The position numbers and the translations under genes are program-made. The notes below the pieces were generated by a model, which made no database searches, was not told where the DNA came from, and was given only the letters and a program-made list of their open reading frames with translations. A stretch of DNA of 64,000 bases, taken from assembly GCA_030841035.1 (NCBI GenBank), contig JAVEDI010000118.1:1-64000 (forward strand). Direction: 5' to 3'. Positions 16,422 through 24,137 of this stretch are shown piece by piece (the stretch's first letter is position 1; each line of letters begins with the position of its first letter). The DNA comes from Actinomycetota bacterium (GTDB taxonomy: Bacteria; Actinomycetota; Actinomycetes; JACCUZ01).

Positions 16422-17459
16422 TCAGCTCGCGAACGGCACCCGCTCCCAGGTGAGGACCTCCGGGCCCCGACGGTGCACGGTCACGCGGAGGTAGTTGTCG
16501 ACACCCGTGGAGCCGTCGACCGTCACGCGCCTGAGATTGCCGACGGCTCCGACGCCGTAGAAGCTGAGCCAGCTCGACCCGGCAGCGAGCGGGTTGTCGT
16601 CGTTGAAGACGTGGCTGTCACCGTTGAACAGGTAGACCGGCCCGTCGAACGACCGCGCCTCGTCGGCAAGAGCCCGCACGATCGGCTGGAAGGCGGAGTA
16701 GTCGGCGAAGGCCGGCTTGGCCACGGTGGGGTCGAACATGTCGGCCTGGATCATCAGGGCAACGGCCCGGTTCTGCTGGTGCCGCGCGTCGGTGAACGTC
16801 TCGTGGATGAGGCGGAGGTCGGCGGCCTGACGACCGGCCTGCTCCTCCAACTGGTCAGGCGTGGGCGCGGCGCGGTTCATGTCGGTCCAAGGGGCGAGCC
16901 CGTCGTTGCTGCCGACGATGTGCACCGCAGCGAAGGACACGTCGCCCTTCTCGAACCGCACGTTCTCGACGTAGCCCTCGCGCGCCTGCGAACGCACGCG
17001 CTCCTTGTGCTGGCCGAGGGTGACCCCTGCATCGGGGAAGAACAGTCGACGCACCTCGGCGAGCCGCAGGAACGGGTCGTAGCTGCCGTTGTTGGGCCGG
17101 TGGCAGTCGGTCCACTCGTTGTCGCCGGGGGTGTAGACCAGCGGGTCCTCGAAGCGGTCGAACTGGGTGCGGACCTGCTCGAAGTACTGGGTGGTGCACA
17201 GCGACGAACCGCTCTTGATGTCACCGAGGTGGCTGACCAGCTGTACGGAGGGATCGGCGTTGATCTGGTCGACCACCGCGGGGAAGCGCGCGATCTGCGC
17301 GTCGCCGTACGGGATGTCTCCGATGACGGCCAACGTGTAGTCCTTGCCCGCCGGTGCGTGCCGACCGTCGTCGCCTTGCGCCCCCCTCGCCGCAGCCACG
17401 CTCGTCGAGAGCAATGCTGCCGCCGCGATGCCGGTGAGCCACAGCTTGCCTATCGCCAT
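16422..17459 (-). CDS. Secreted metallophosphoesterase-like protein
   Basis: A 345-residue exported protein. The signal peptide covers residues 1 to about 24 (LWLTGIAAAALLSTSVAAA). The mature part has calcineurin-like metal motifs: VIGDIPYGD (about 45-53), HLGDIK (GD motif), TPGDNEW (GDNE motif) and GDSHVF near the C-terminus. The order and spacing fit a divergent metallophosphatase; GD-P-YGD instead of GDxH is a variant. It converges with the NUDIX operon and is monocistronic. Substrate unknown; it acts outside the cell. Confidence 0.8.
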   Translation of the reverse strand: MAIGKLWLTGIAAAALLSTSVAAARGAQGDDGRHAPAGKDYTLAVIGDIPYGDAQIARFPAVVDQINADPSVQLVSHLGDIKSGSSLCTTQYFEQVRTQFDRFEDPLVYTPGDNEWTDCHRPNNGSYDPFLRLAEVRRLFFPDAGVTLGQHKERVRSQAREGYVENVRFEKGDVSFAAVHIVGSNDGLAPWTDMNRAAPTPDQLEEQAGRQAADLRLIHETFTDARHQQNRAVALMIQADMFDPTVAKPAFADYSAFQPIVRALADEARSFDGPVYLFNGDSHVFNDDNPLAAGSSWLSFYGVGAVGNLRRVTVDGSTGVDNYLRVTVHRRGPEVLTWERVPFAS

Positions 17460-17569
17460 GTCCGACCTCCTCGTCGTGTCGGGCAGGAGCCTTCACGGCG
17501 AAGGTGAACTGCGATCGACGTTGTCACGTCCGTGTTCTGAACGTCGGCCGTGGACACGTCGGGTGCGGT

Positions 17570-19207
17570 CTAGTCCAACGGCGGTAACGTCTGGTCAGCG
17601 ATCAGCGCACCTGAGAACGGGTCGCCACGCGCCGCGACCCGCTCCAGCACAGTGCGGACGGTGAAACCGTCCGGCCGCAGCGTCGTGTCGTCCAGCTCGT
17701 CCCAGTCGATCGGCGCCGACACGGGCGCACGCGGCGCCGCGCGCGGGCTGTAGGGCGCCACCAGCGTCTTGTTGATGGCGTTCTGCGTGTAGTCCAACCG
17801 CGCGAGTCCGCCGCGCTCGTGCTTGCCCCACTTCCAGCTGACCAGCTCGGGCACCACCTTGCCGACCGCCTTCGACAGCTGCTCCACCCATGCCCGCGTG
17901 TCGGAGAAGGTGGGCCCACGGCTGATGGGCACCCAGACCTGGATGCCGCGCTGCCCGGTGACCTTGGGGTAGCCCCGCACGCCGAGGTGACGTAGCGCGT
18001 CGCGGTGCAGCCGCGCGAGCAGCACGACGTCCGCCCATGTCGTGGACGGACCCGGGTCCAGGTCGAGGAGGGCGTACGTCGGCAGGTGCGGCTCGTCGGT
18101 GAGCGACGTCCAGGCGTGCCACTCGAGGGCACCGAAGTTCGCCACCCACACCAGCGACGCCGGCTCGTCGACCACCAGGTACGTGCTCGTCTCGCCGGGG
18201 TCCGCCTCTGGGTTGTCCCACCGGGTGATCCACTCCGGGGCGTGCTTCGGCAGCTGCTTGTGCCAGAAGCCCTTCTCGCCCGCGCCGTTGGGGTAACGGT
18301 GCATGTTCAGGGCCCGGCCGGCGAGGTACGGCACGGCGGTGGGGGCCACCTGCGCGGCGTACCGGATGAACTCGCGTTTGGTGATCGCCGCCTCACCGGC
18401 CGGGCCGGGGAACAGCTGCTTGTCCAGGTTCGTCAGCCGCAGGCGGCGGCCGAAGACGTCCCATGTGCCCGAGTCACCCAGTGCGTCGAGCGCCAGCAGC
18501 TCGTCCTCGCCGGGACCGGCCAGCGCTCTCGGCCGCAGCGCGACGGAGGCCTCGCCGGCGGGCAGGTCTGATCGCCACAGCCGGTCCGGGTCCGCCTTGA
18601 CCTGATCATTCGTGCGCCCGGACAGCACGGAGAGCGGGTGGTCCTCGGGGTCCCAACCCTGCACGGCGTACTCGTCGTGCTTGTGCAGCAGCACCCACTC
18701 GTCCTTGCCGTCACGGTCTGCCGAGCGTCCGCGGCGGACCAGCACGAGCCGACCGTGCAGCTTCTGCCCGTGGACCTCGGCGTGCAGCTCGCCGGCGGCC
18801 ACCGCGGCGAACGGGTCGCCGGTGCCGTGCGGCTCCCACGTGCCGGCGTCCCACACGATGACGTCGCCGCCGCCGTACTCGCCGGCCGGGATGACGCCCT
18901 CGAAGTCGATGTAGTCGATGGGGTGGTCCTCGACGTGGACCGCCATCCGTCGCACCGTCGGGTCCAGCGTCGGACCTTTCGGGACCGCCCAGCTGACCAG
19001 CACACCATCGATCTCGAAGCGCAGGTCGTAGTGCAACCGGCTCGCCCGGTGCCGCTGCACCACGAACCGAGCGGCACCGGGCTCGCCACGTCGCGCGGCC
19101 TCGCCGGCCGGTTCCGGGGTCCGCTCGAACTCGCGTTTCTCGCGATAGCGCGCCAGCCGCTCACCCGTCGTCGCTCGGGCAGGCCGCTGGCCGTCGCGTG
19201 CGGGCAT
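17570..19207 (-). CDS. LigD-like protein: 3'-phosphoesterase plus primase-polymerase, no ligase domain
   Basis: A 545-residue protein. Residues of about 40-200 form the LigD 3'-phosphoesterase domain (FVVQRHRASRLHYDLRFE, then AVPKGP). Residues of about 255-535 form the LigD polymerase domain of the archaeo-eukaryotic primase type, with LLDLDPG carrying the catalytic Asp pair and SGRTNDQVK-like linker sequence before it. The ATP-dependent ligase domain is absent. ATG 19207 is chosen because GGTGGGAG lies 5 bp upstream. These domains process and fill ends in bacterial Ku-dependent end joining, usually with a Ku and a ligase encoded elsewhere; neither is in this window. Confidence 0.88.
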   Translation of the reverse strand: MPARDGQRPARATTGERLARYREKREFERTPEPAGEAARRGEPGAARFVVQRHRASRLHYDLRFEIDGVLVSWAVPKGPTLDPTVRRMAVHVEDHPIDYIDFEGVIPAGEYGGGDVIVWDAGTWEPHGTGDPFAAVAAGELHAEVHGQKLHGRLVLVRRGRSADRDGKDEWVLLHKHDEYAVQGWDPEDHPLSVLSGRTNDQVKADPDRLWRSDLPAGEASVALRPRALAGPGEDELLALDALGDSGTWDVFGRRLRLTNLDKQLFPGPAGEAAITKREFIRYAAQVAPTAVPYLAGRALNMHRYPNGAGEKGFWHKQLPKHAPEWITRWDNPEADPGETSTYLVVDEPASLVWVANFGALEWHAWTSLTDEPHLPTYALLDLDPGPSTTWADVVLLARLHRDALRHLGVRGYPKVTGQRGIQVWVPISRGPTFSDTRAWVEQLSKAVGKVVPELVSWKWGKHERGGLARLDYTQNAINKTLVAPYSPRAAPRAPVSAPIDWDELDDTTLRPDGFTVRTVLERVAARGDPFSGALIADQTLPPLD

Positions 19208-19269
19208 GCTCCCACCCCCGGATGCCACCGGTCGGTCGTCAGCCCCGCCGGTCCGGTGATCGCGCTCGG

Positions 19270-19698
19270 TCAGCCGTTGGAAGGTGCGCTGGAGATGGCT
19301 TGGACCAGGTCGCCGACCTTGTCCTCGGGCAGGTGGCGGGCGACGTCGGCCTGGCTGACGATCCCCACGAGCCGGTGCCCGTCGATCACGGGCAGCCGCC
19401 GTACGCCGTGCTTGCTCATGGTGGACAGGATCTCCTCCACGGGGTCGTCGGCACCGATGGTGACCGGCTTCCCCTCGGCCAGCTCGCCGACGGTGACCGA
19501 GGCTGCGTCGCGGCCCTCGGCCAGCACCTTGACCACCAGGTCGCGGTCGGTGAGCATCCCGGCGAGCCGGTCGTCCGGGCCGCAGATCGGCAGCGCGCCC
19601 ACGTCCAGGTCACGCATCTTGCGGGCCGCGTCGACCACGCTCTCCTCGGTCCCGGCGCACTCGGCTCCGGCTGTCATGATCTCCCGTGCGGTGCTCAT
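19270..19698 (-). CDS. CBS domain-pair protein
   Basis: A 142-residue protein made of two CBS domains (about residues 7-60 and 72-128), each with the typical pattern (VGALPICGPDDRLAGMLTDRDL; VRRLPVIDGHRLVGIVSQADV). CBS pairs bind adenosyl ligands such as AMP or ATP. Stand-alone pairs of this size are common in actinobacteria and often stress-induced. It follows the LigD-like gene's promoter side on the same strand but shows no clear operon link. Function unassigned. Confidence 0.88.
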   Translation of the reverse strand: MSTAREIMTAGAECAGTEESVVDAARKMRDLDVGALPICGPDDRLAGMLTDRDLVVKVLAEGRDAASVTVGELAEGKPVTIGADDPVEEILSTMSKHGVRRLPVIDGHRLVGIVSQADVARHLPEDKVGDLVQAISSAPSNG

Positions 19699-19755
19699 CT
19701 CCAGCTGCCTCCTTCTGGTTCGTGCCCGCGGTGCCGGCTCGGCGCCGCGAGGGGG

Positions 19756-20295
19756 CTAGGCGTCACGCTGCTCGGGCGGTGTGGTGCGCTGCTGTGCGCC
19801 GGCGTAGGCCAGCTGCAGGAAGTCCGCGCCGGCCACCGCGGTGAGCACCGCCACCGCGGCCCGGGTCAGCCCGGGGAGGAAGGTGTAGCCGGCCATGAAG
19901 GTCGTGGCCACCCAGGGAGCCAGGCAGAACGGGCAGGTGAGCAGCTCACCCAGCGCCTTGCGTGGCCCCCGTCCGTTGACCTCTTCCGCCAGCTCCGCGT
20001 CGCCGGTCGCGCCCTCGAACCGGGTGAACGGCGCCCGCAACGGACTGGTGACCGCGTCCTTGGCCACGAGCCGGCTGACCTTGTGCGTGGCCACGCACAG
20101 ACAGCTCAGCTCGTACGGCGACAGCGGCGCCGGGCGCCGTCCGCTGCGCCACGCCGCCAGCGTCACCGCACCGGTGGCCGCACCGAAGACCGAGATCGCG
20201 CCGGCATAGCCCGACAGCGCCCCGTCCCCGCGGCCGTAGGAACGGGCCACCCGCCCCGCCATCCCGGTCAACCCCACCCGCGTCGAAATGCTCAT
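19756..20295 (-). CDS. DUF1360 membrane protein
   Basis: A 179-residue protein matching DUF1360, with hydrophobic segments and the family core: SPYELSCLCVATHKVSRLVAKD, then a conserved CPFCLAPWVA Cys pair. ATG 20295 is taken because the family N-terminus follows; an upstream start at 20328 would add 11 residues. It is probably an inner-membrane protein. The family has no known function; it sits before the CBS gene on the same strand, 57 bp apart, so cotranscription is possible. Confidence 0.82.
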   Translation of the reverse strand: MSISTRVGLTGMAGRVARSYGRGDGALSGYAGAISVFGAATGAVTLAAWRSGRRPAPLSPYELSCLCVATHKVSRLVAKDAVTSPLRAPFTRFEGATGDAELAEEVNGRGPRKALGELLTCPFCLAPWVATTFMAGYTFLPGLTRAAVAVLTAVAGADFLQLAYAGAQQRTTPPEQRDA

Positions 20296-20392
20296 GTTCG
20301 GCGCACTACCCACTGCCGGACCAGTCATTCACCGCGGCATGAGGAGCGCCCCGCGAACACCGCTGCGGCCCGCTGCTCGCTTGGTCCGGGTG

Positions 20393-20437
20393 CTGCCCCC
20401 GCACCTGCCCGGCTGGGCCGGGCAGGCGCGGGGGCAG
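20393..20437. other. Long hairpin in a divergent intergenic region
   Basis: Arms 20393-20413 and 20417-20437 pair over 20 of 21 positions (one A-C mismatch at 20403/20427) around a 3-nt loop TGG. It lies between the divergent DUF1360 and SpoIIE-phosphatase genes, where no terminator is expected. It would lie in the 5' leader of the phosphatase mRNA if transcription starts upstream of it. Confidence 0.7.
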
Positions 20438-20484
20438 TCGCGGCTCGTCGACGCCGCCCGAGCAGGGCCGCATAGGGTGCCGCC

Positions 20485-21678
20485 ATGCGCGCCGTCGGCG
20501 AGGATCCCCTCAGACAGTTGTTGTCCCAGGTGCACCTCGCGCGGGCCGAAGACCTGCCGATGATGCTGCAGCAGGTCGCACCCGGGGTGGGCGCACGCCT
20601 GCTCACGCCGTACCTCGTCGACTACACCCAACGGCTGCTCGTACCGCTGCAGCCCTGCGCCCATCCCGCCGCGGAGTCCTTGACCATCGACGGCACGCTC
20701 GCCGGCCGCGCGTATCGGACCGTGACTGTGCAGCGGTCGACGGCGGACGACGTCCGGCGAGTGTGGGTCCCGCTGCTGGACGGCACGGAGCGGTTGGGCG
20801 TGCTGGAGGCCGTGGTGCTCGAGGAGCCCGACGACGAGGCTGTTGGCGAGCTCTTGAGCCTCGCCGGGCTCTTCGCCGAGCTGCTGACCACGCGATCGGC
20901 CTACGGCGACGCGGTGGAGCGCACGCGGCGCCGCCAGCCGATGTCACTGGCCGCCGAACTGCAATGGGGCCTGCTGCCACCGCTGACCTACGCGACGCCG
21001 GACCTGGTCGTGGCGGCGGTGCTGGAACCGTGTTACGACATCGGGGGGGACTCGTTCGACTACGCCGTCAACGACGCGACCCTGCACGTCGGCTTGTTCG
21101 ACGCAGTCGGGCACGGCATAGAGGCCGCTCAGCTCGTGGCCCTCGCCATGGCGGCCTACCGCAGCGCCCGGCGCACGGGGCTCGACCTCGCCGACACGGC
21201 GACCAGTGTCGACCGATGGATCTCCCAGCAGTTCCCCGACACGTTCGTGACCGGCGTCCTGCTGGAGCTGGAAAGCCAGTCCGGCGAGCTGCGGACCGTC
21301 AACGCAGGGCACCCCTCGCCTCTCGTCTTCCGCGCCGCCCGGCACGTCAGGACGCTGCCCGGTCCGACCCGGTTCCCCTTCGGGCTGGGGCGGTACGGCC
21401 CCGGCAGCGTCGCCGTGGAGGTGCTCGAGCACGGCGACCGGGTCCTGCTGTACAGCGACGGCATCGTGGAGGCACGCCGCCCGGACGGGCAGGAGTTCGG
21501 TCTCGAGCTGTTGGTCGACTTCGTCGGACGGCAGCTGGCGGCCGAGCTCCCCGCGCCCGAGACGATGCGCCGCTTGGTGCACCAGATCCTGGAGCACCAG
21601 CAGGACGCCCTGCAGGACGACGCCACGGCCGTGCTCGTCGAGTGGGCACGCGAGGGCAGCGAGCGCATCCTGCCCTGA
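20485..21678 (+). CDS. PP2C-type SpoIIE family serine phosphatase
   Basis: A 397-residue protein. The N-terminal 145 or so residues look like a GAF-type sensory region, and residues of about 160-390 form the SpoIIE/RsbU phosphatase. Metal-binding acidic motifs are visible: GGDSFDY, DAVGHG, VNAGHPSP, LLYSDGIVEAR and DDATAVLVEW. Such enzymes dephosphorylate anti-anti-sigma factors in partner-switching pathways. No anti-sigma or STAS gene is adjacent, so its target is elsewhere. Its leader may contain the 20393-20437 hairpin. Confidence 0.88.
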   Translation: MRAVGEDPLRQLLSQVHLARAEDLPMMLQQVAPGVGARLLTPYLVDYTQRLLVPLQPCAHPAAESLTIDGTLAGRAYRTVTVQRSTADDVRRVWVPLLDGTERLGVLEAVVLEEPDDEAVGELLSLAGLFAELLTTRSAYGDAVERTRRRQPMSLAAELQWGLLPPLTYATPDLVVAAVLEPCYDIGGDSFDYAVNDATLHVGLFDAVGHGIEAAQLVALAMAAYRSARRTGLDLADTATSVDRWISQQFPDTFVTGVLLELESQSGELRTVNAGHPSPLVFRAARHVRTLPGPTRFPFGLGRYGPGSVAVEVLEHGDRVLLYSDGIVEARRPDGQEFGLELLVDFVGRQLAAELPAPETMRRLVHQILEHQQDALQDDATAVLVEWAREGSERILP

Positions 21679-21745
21679 CTCCGCGACTCGCCCCCTGTGG
21701 GGCGGCCGGTGGCGCTGCCGCGCGGGAGCCGCCAGCATACGAAGG

Positions 21746-22279
21746 GTGCCCAGGCTCTGTGTGCTGCGAGACGAGGAGACGCCCGACGCCCTGCTGGCCG
21801 CGGTCCGTGACCTGGTGGTCGAGGCGTTCGAGGGCCGTTTCTCCGACACTGACTGGGAGCACGCCGCGGGCGGTTGGCGGGTCGTCCTGTCCGAGGGGGA
21901 CAGGCCCGTCTCGCACGCCGCCGTGGTCCCGCGCCCGTTGCGGATCGGGACACGCGAGCTCCGCGCGGGCTACGTCGAGGCCGTGGCCACGCGGCGGTCG
22001 GCACAGCGGCAGGGCCACGGGTCGACCGTCCTGAGGCAGGTCGCCAGCCTCGTGCGCAGCGACTTCGAGGTGGGCGCCCTGTCCACCGGCCGGCGCGACT
22101 TCTACCAGCGCTTCGGTTGGGAGCCGTGGCGCGGCCCGTCGTACGTGCAGCGCGCAGAGACGCTGATCCGCACGGCCGACGAGGACGACGGGCTGATGGT
22201 GCTGCGCTGCGGTCCGAGTGCCGGGGTGGACCTGACGGACGCCATCGCCTGCTGGAGCAGGAGCGGGGACGACTGGTAG
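21746..22279 (+). CDS. AAC(2')-I family aminoglycoside 2'-N-acetyltransferase-like GNAT protein
   Basis: A 177-residue GNAT acetyltransferase. Landmarks of chromosomal mycobacterial AAC(2')-I enzymes are present in order: FSDTDWEHAAGG (about 32-43), SHAAVV, LRAGYVEAVAT, an acetyl-CoA loop RRSAQRQGHG, ALSTGRRDFYQRFGWEPW, and a C-terminal TADEDDGLMVL. Length is close to the 181-195 residues of that family. GTG 21746 gives the expected N-terminus. Family members acetylate the 2'-amino group of aminoglycosides, but chromosomal versions may have other natural substrates, such as cell-wall amino sugars. No mobile element is nearby, so it looks intrinsic. Confidence 0.8.
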   Translation: MPRLCVLRDEETPDALLAAVRDLVVEAFEGRFSDTDWEHAAGGWRVVLSEGDRPVSHAAVVPRPLRIGTRELRAGYVEAVATRRSAQRQGHGSTVLRQVASLVRSDFEVGALSTGRRDFYQRFGWEPWRGPSYVQRAETLIRTADEDDGLMVLRCGPSAGVDLTDAIACWSRSGDDW

Positions 22280-22496
22280 GCCGCCGTTCCTGGCCGAGCC
22301 CGCCTCGGGTGGGGGGTCGTGGCCGCCCGCTGCCGCCCCGGCACGGGGGACTCCCCGCCGGTGCGTCAAGCGCTACTGACCGTGAGAGAAGCGCGTCACA
22401 GCGAAGCGTTTGTCCCACGGAGAAGTGGTTACACCGGCCCTCCGGGACCGCTGCAGCAGCCCGGCGGCTCCGTCACCGCCCGAGAGGGGCACGCCG

Positions 22497-24137
22497 GTGC
22501 GGATCCTGGGGATCAACGCCCTCTTCCACGACCCGGCGGTCGCGCTGGTCGTGGATGGCCACGTCGTCGCCGCCGCCGAGGAGGAGCGCTTCAGCCGGCG
22601 CAAGCACGGCAAGCGCCCGGTGCCCTTCTCCGCCTGGGAGCTGCCGGAGCTGGCCGCTGCCTGGGCACTGGAGCACGCGGGCCTGGCGCCGGAGGATCTC
22701 GACGCTGTGGCCTACTCCTTCGACCCGCGGCTGGCCCGTCCGGCGCACGAGCAGGGCCTGGACGACCCGTGGGACCACCTGCGCCTGACCTATGCCGAGC
22801 ACGCGCCGGGGTTCCTCGCCGCTGCGCTGCCCGGCCTCGACCCGGGAAACGTCCGGTTCGTCCCCCACCACGTCGCGCACGCCGCCTCGGCGGCCCTCGC
22901 GGCGCCGGTGCGCGAGGACGCGAGCGTGCTGGTGCTCGACGGCCGCGGGGAGGCGGTGAGCCACCTGGCGGGGCGCTACAGCGGCGGCCAGCTGGAGGTG
23001 CTGGCCAGCCAGGCCCTGCCGCACTCGCTGGGGCTGCTGTACGAGGACGTCACCGACCACCTGGGCTTCCTGCGTTCCAGCGACGAGTACAAGGTGATGG
23101 CGATGGCCTCCTACGGGAAGCCGCGCTTCCTCCGGGAGCTGCGCGAGGCGGTCTACCCGACCGGCGACGGCGGCTTCCGCACCGACCCGCTCGACTGGGC
23201 GTCGCTCGCGAAGCGGCTCGGCGAGGGCGAGCCGTGGACCCAGGACCACGCCGACCTGGCCGCGAGCGTGCAGCGGCGCCTCGAGGAGGTGCTGCTGGAA
23301 CTGGTCGGGTGGCTGCACGCCCGCACGGGTGACAGCACGCTGACGATGGCCGGAGGCGTGGCGCTCAACTGCGTCGCGAACACCCGCATCGCCGCCGAAG
23401 GGCCCTTCCGGCGGGTGTGGGTGCAGCCCGCCGCCGGCGACGCGGGAACCGCGCTGGGCGGCGCGCTGCATCTCGCGGCCGCCGCCGGCGAGCACCTGGC
23501 GCCGATGCCCGGTGCGGACCTCGGCCGCGGGTGGACCGACGAGGAGATCGAGGCCTGGCTGCGCACCGCGAGGGTGCCCTACAGCCGGCCCGCGGACCTC
23601 GCCGACGCGGTCGCCGAGGTCCTCGCCGACAACGGGGTCGTCGCGTGGTTCCAGGGGCGCAGCGAGTTCGGGCCCCGGGCGCTGGGCCACCGGTCGCTGC
23701 TGGCGCACCCCGGCTACGCGACCAACCTGGAGCGGATGAACGACGTCAAGGGGCGCGAGCAGTTCCGTCCCGTCGCGCCGATGGTGCTGGCCGACCGGGC
23801 CCGCGACATCTTCAGCCGGGGGCCGGTCCCCTCGCCGTACATGCTCTTCGTCCACGACGTCGACCCGGCCTGGCGGCAGCGGCTGCCGGCCGTCGTCCAC
23901 GTCGACGGCACGGCGCGCATCCAGAGCGTCGACCGCGACGACGAGCCGCTGGTCGCTCGCCTGCTCGCCCGCTTCGAGGCGCGGACGGGCCTGCCCGTCG
24001 TGATCAACACCAGCCTGAACACCTCGGCCCGACCGATGGTCGACGACCCGCGCGACGCCCTGGAGTGCTTCGGCTCCGCGCCCGTGGACGCCCTGGCCAT
24101 CGGCCCGTTCCTCGTGCAGCGGAGCCGTTGGCCGTGA
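22497..24137 (+). CDS. NodU/CmcH family carbamoyltransferase
   Basis: A 546-residue enzyme. The N-terminal kinase-like (YrdC/TsaD-type) part starts GINALFHDPAVALV and contains FVPHHVAHAASA (metal-binding His pair) and MAGGVALNCVAN. The C-terminal carbamoyltransferase part has FQGRSEFGPRALGHRS and VINTSLN. These enzymes use carbamoyl phosphate and ATP to carbamoylate hydroxyls of sugars or antibiotics. GTG 22497 has a GAGAGGGG ribosome site 7 bp upstream. It heads the glycan operon and overlaps the next gene by 4 bp, so the likely acceptor is a sugar in that glycan, possibly a heptose. Confidence 0.9.
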   Translation: MRILGINALFHDPAVALVVDGHVVAAAEEERFSRRKHGKRPVPFSAWELPELAAAWALEHAGLAPEDLDAVAYSFDPRLARPAHEQGLDDPWDHLRLTYAEHAPGFLAAALPGLDPGNVRFVPHHVAHAASAALAAPVREDASVLVLDGRGEAVSHLAGRYSGGQLEVLASQALPHSLGLLYEDVTDHLGFLRSSDEYKVMAMASYGKPRFLRELREAVYPTGDGGFRTDPLDWASLAKRLGEGEPWTQDHADLAASVQRRLEEVLLELVGWLHARTGDSTLTMAGGVALNCVANTRIAAEGPFRRVWVQPAAGDAGTALGGALHLAAAAGEHLAPMPGADLGRGWTDEEIEAWLRTARVPYSRPADLADAVAEVLADNGVVAWFQGRSEFGPRALGHRSLLAHPGYATNLERMNDVKGREQFRPVAPMVLADRARDIFSRGPVPSPYMLFVHDVDPAWRQRLPAVVHVDGTARIQSVDRDDEPLVARLLARFEARTGLPVVINTSLNTSARPMVDDPRDALECFGSAPVDALAIGPFLVQRSRWP

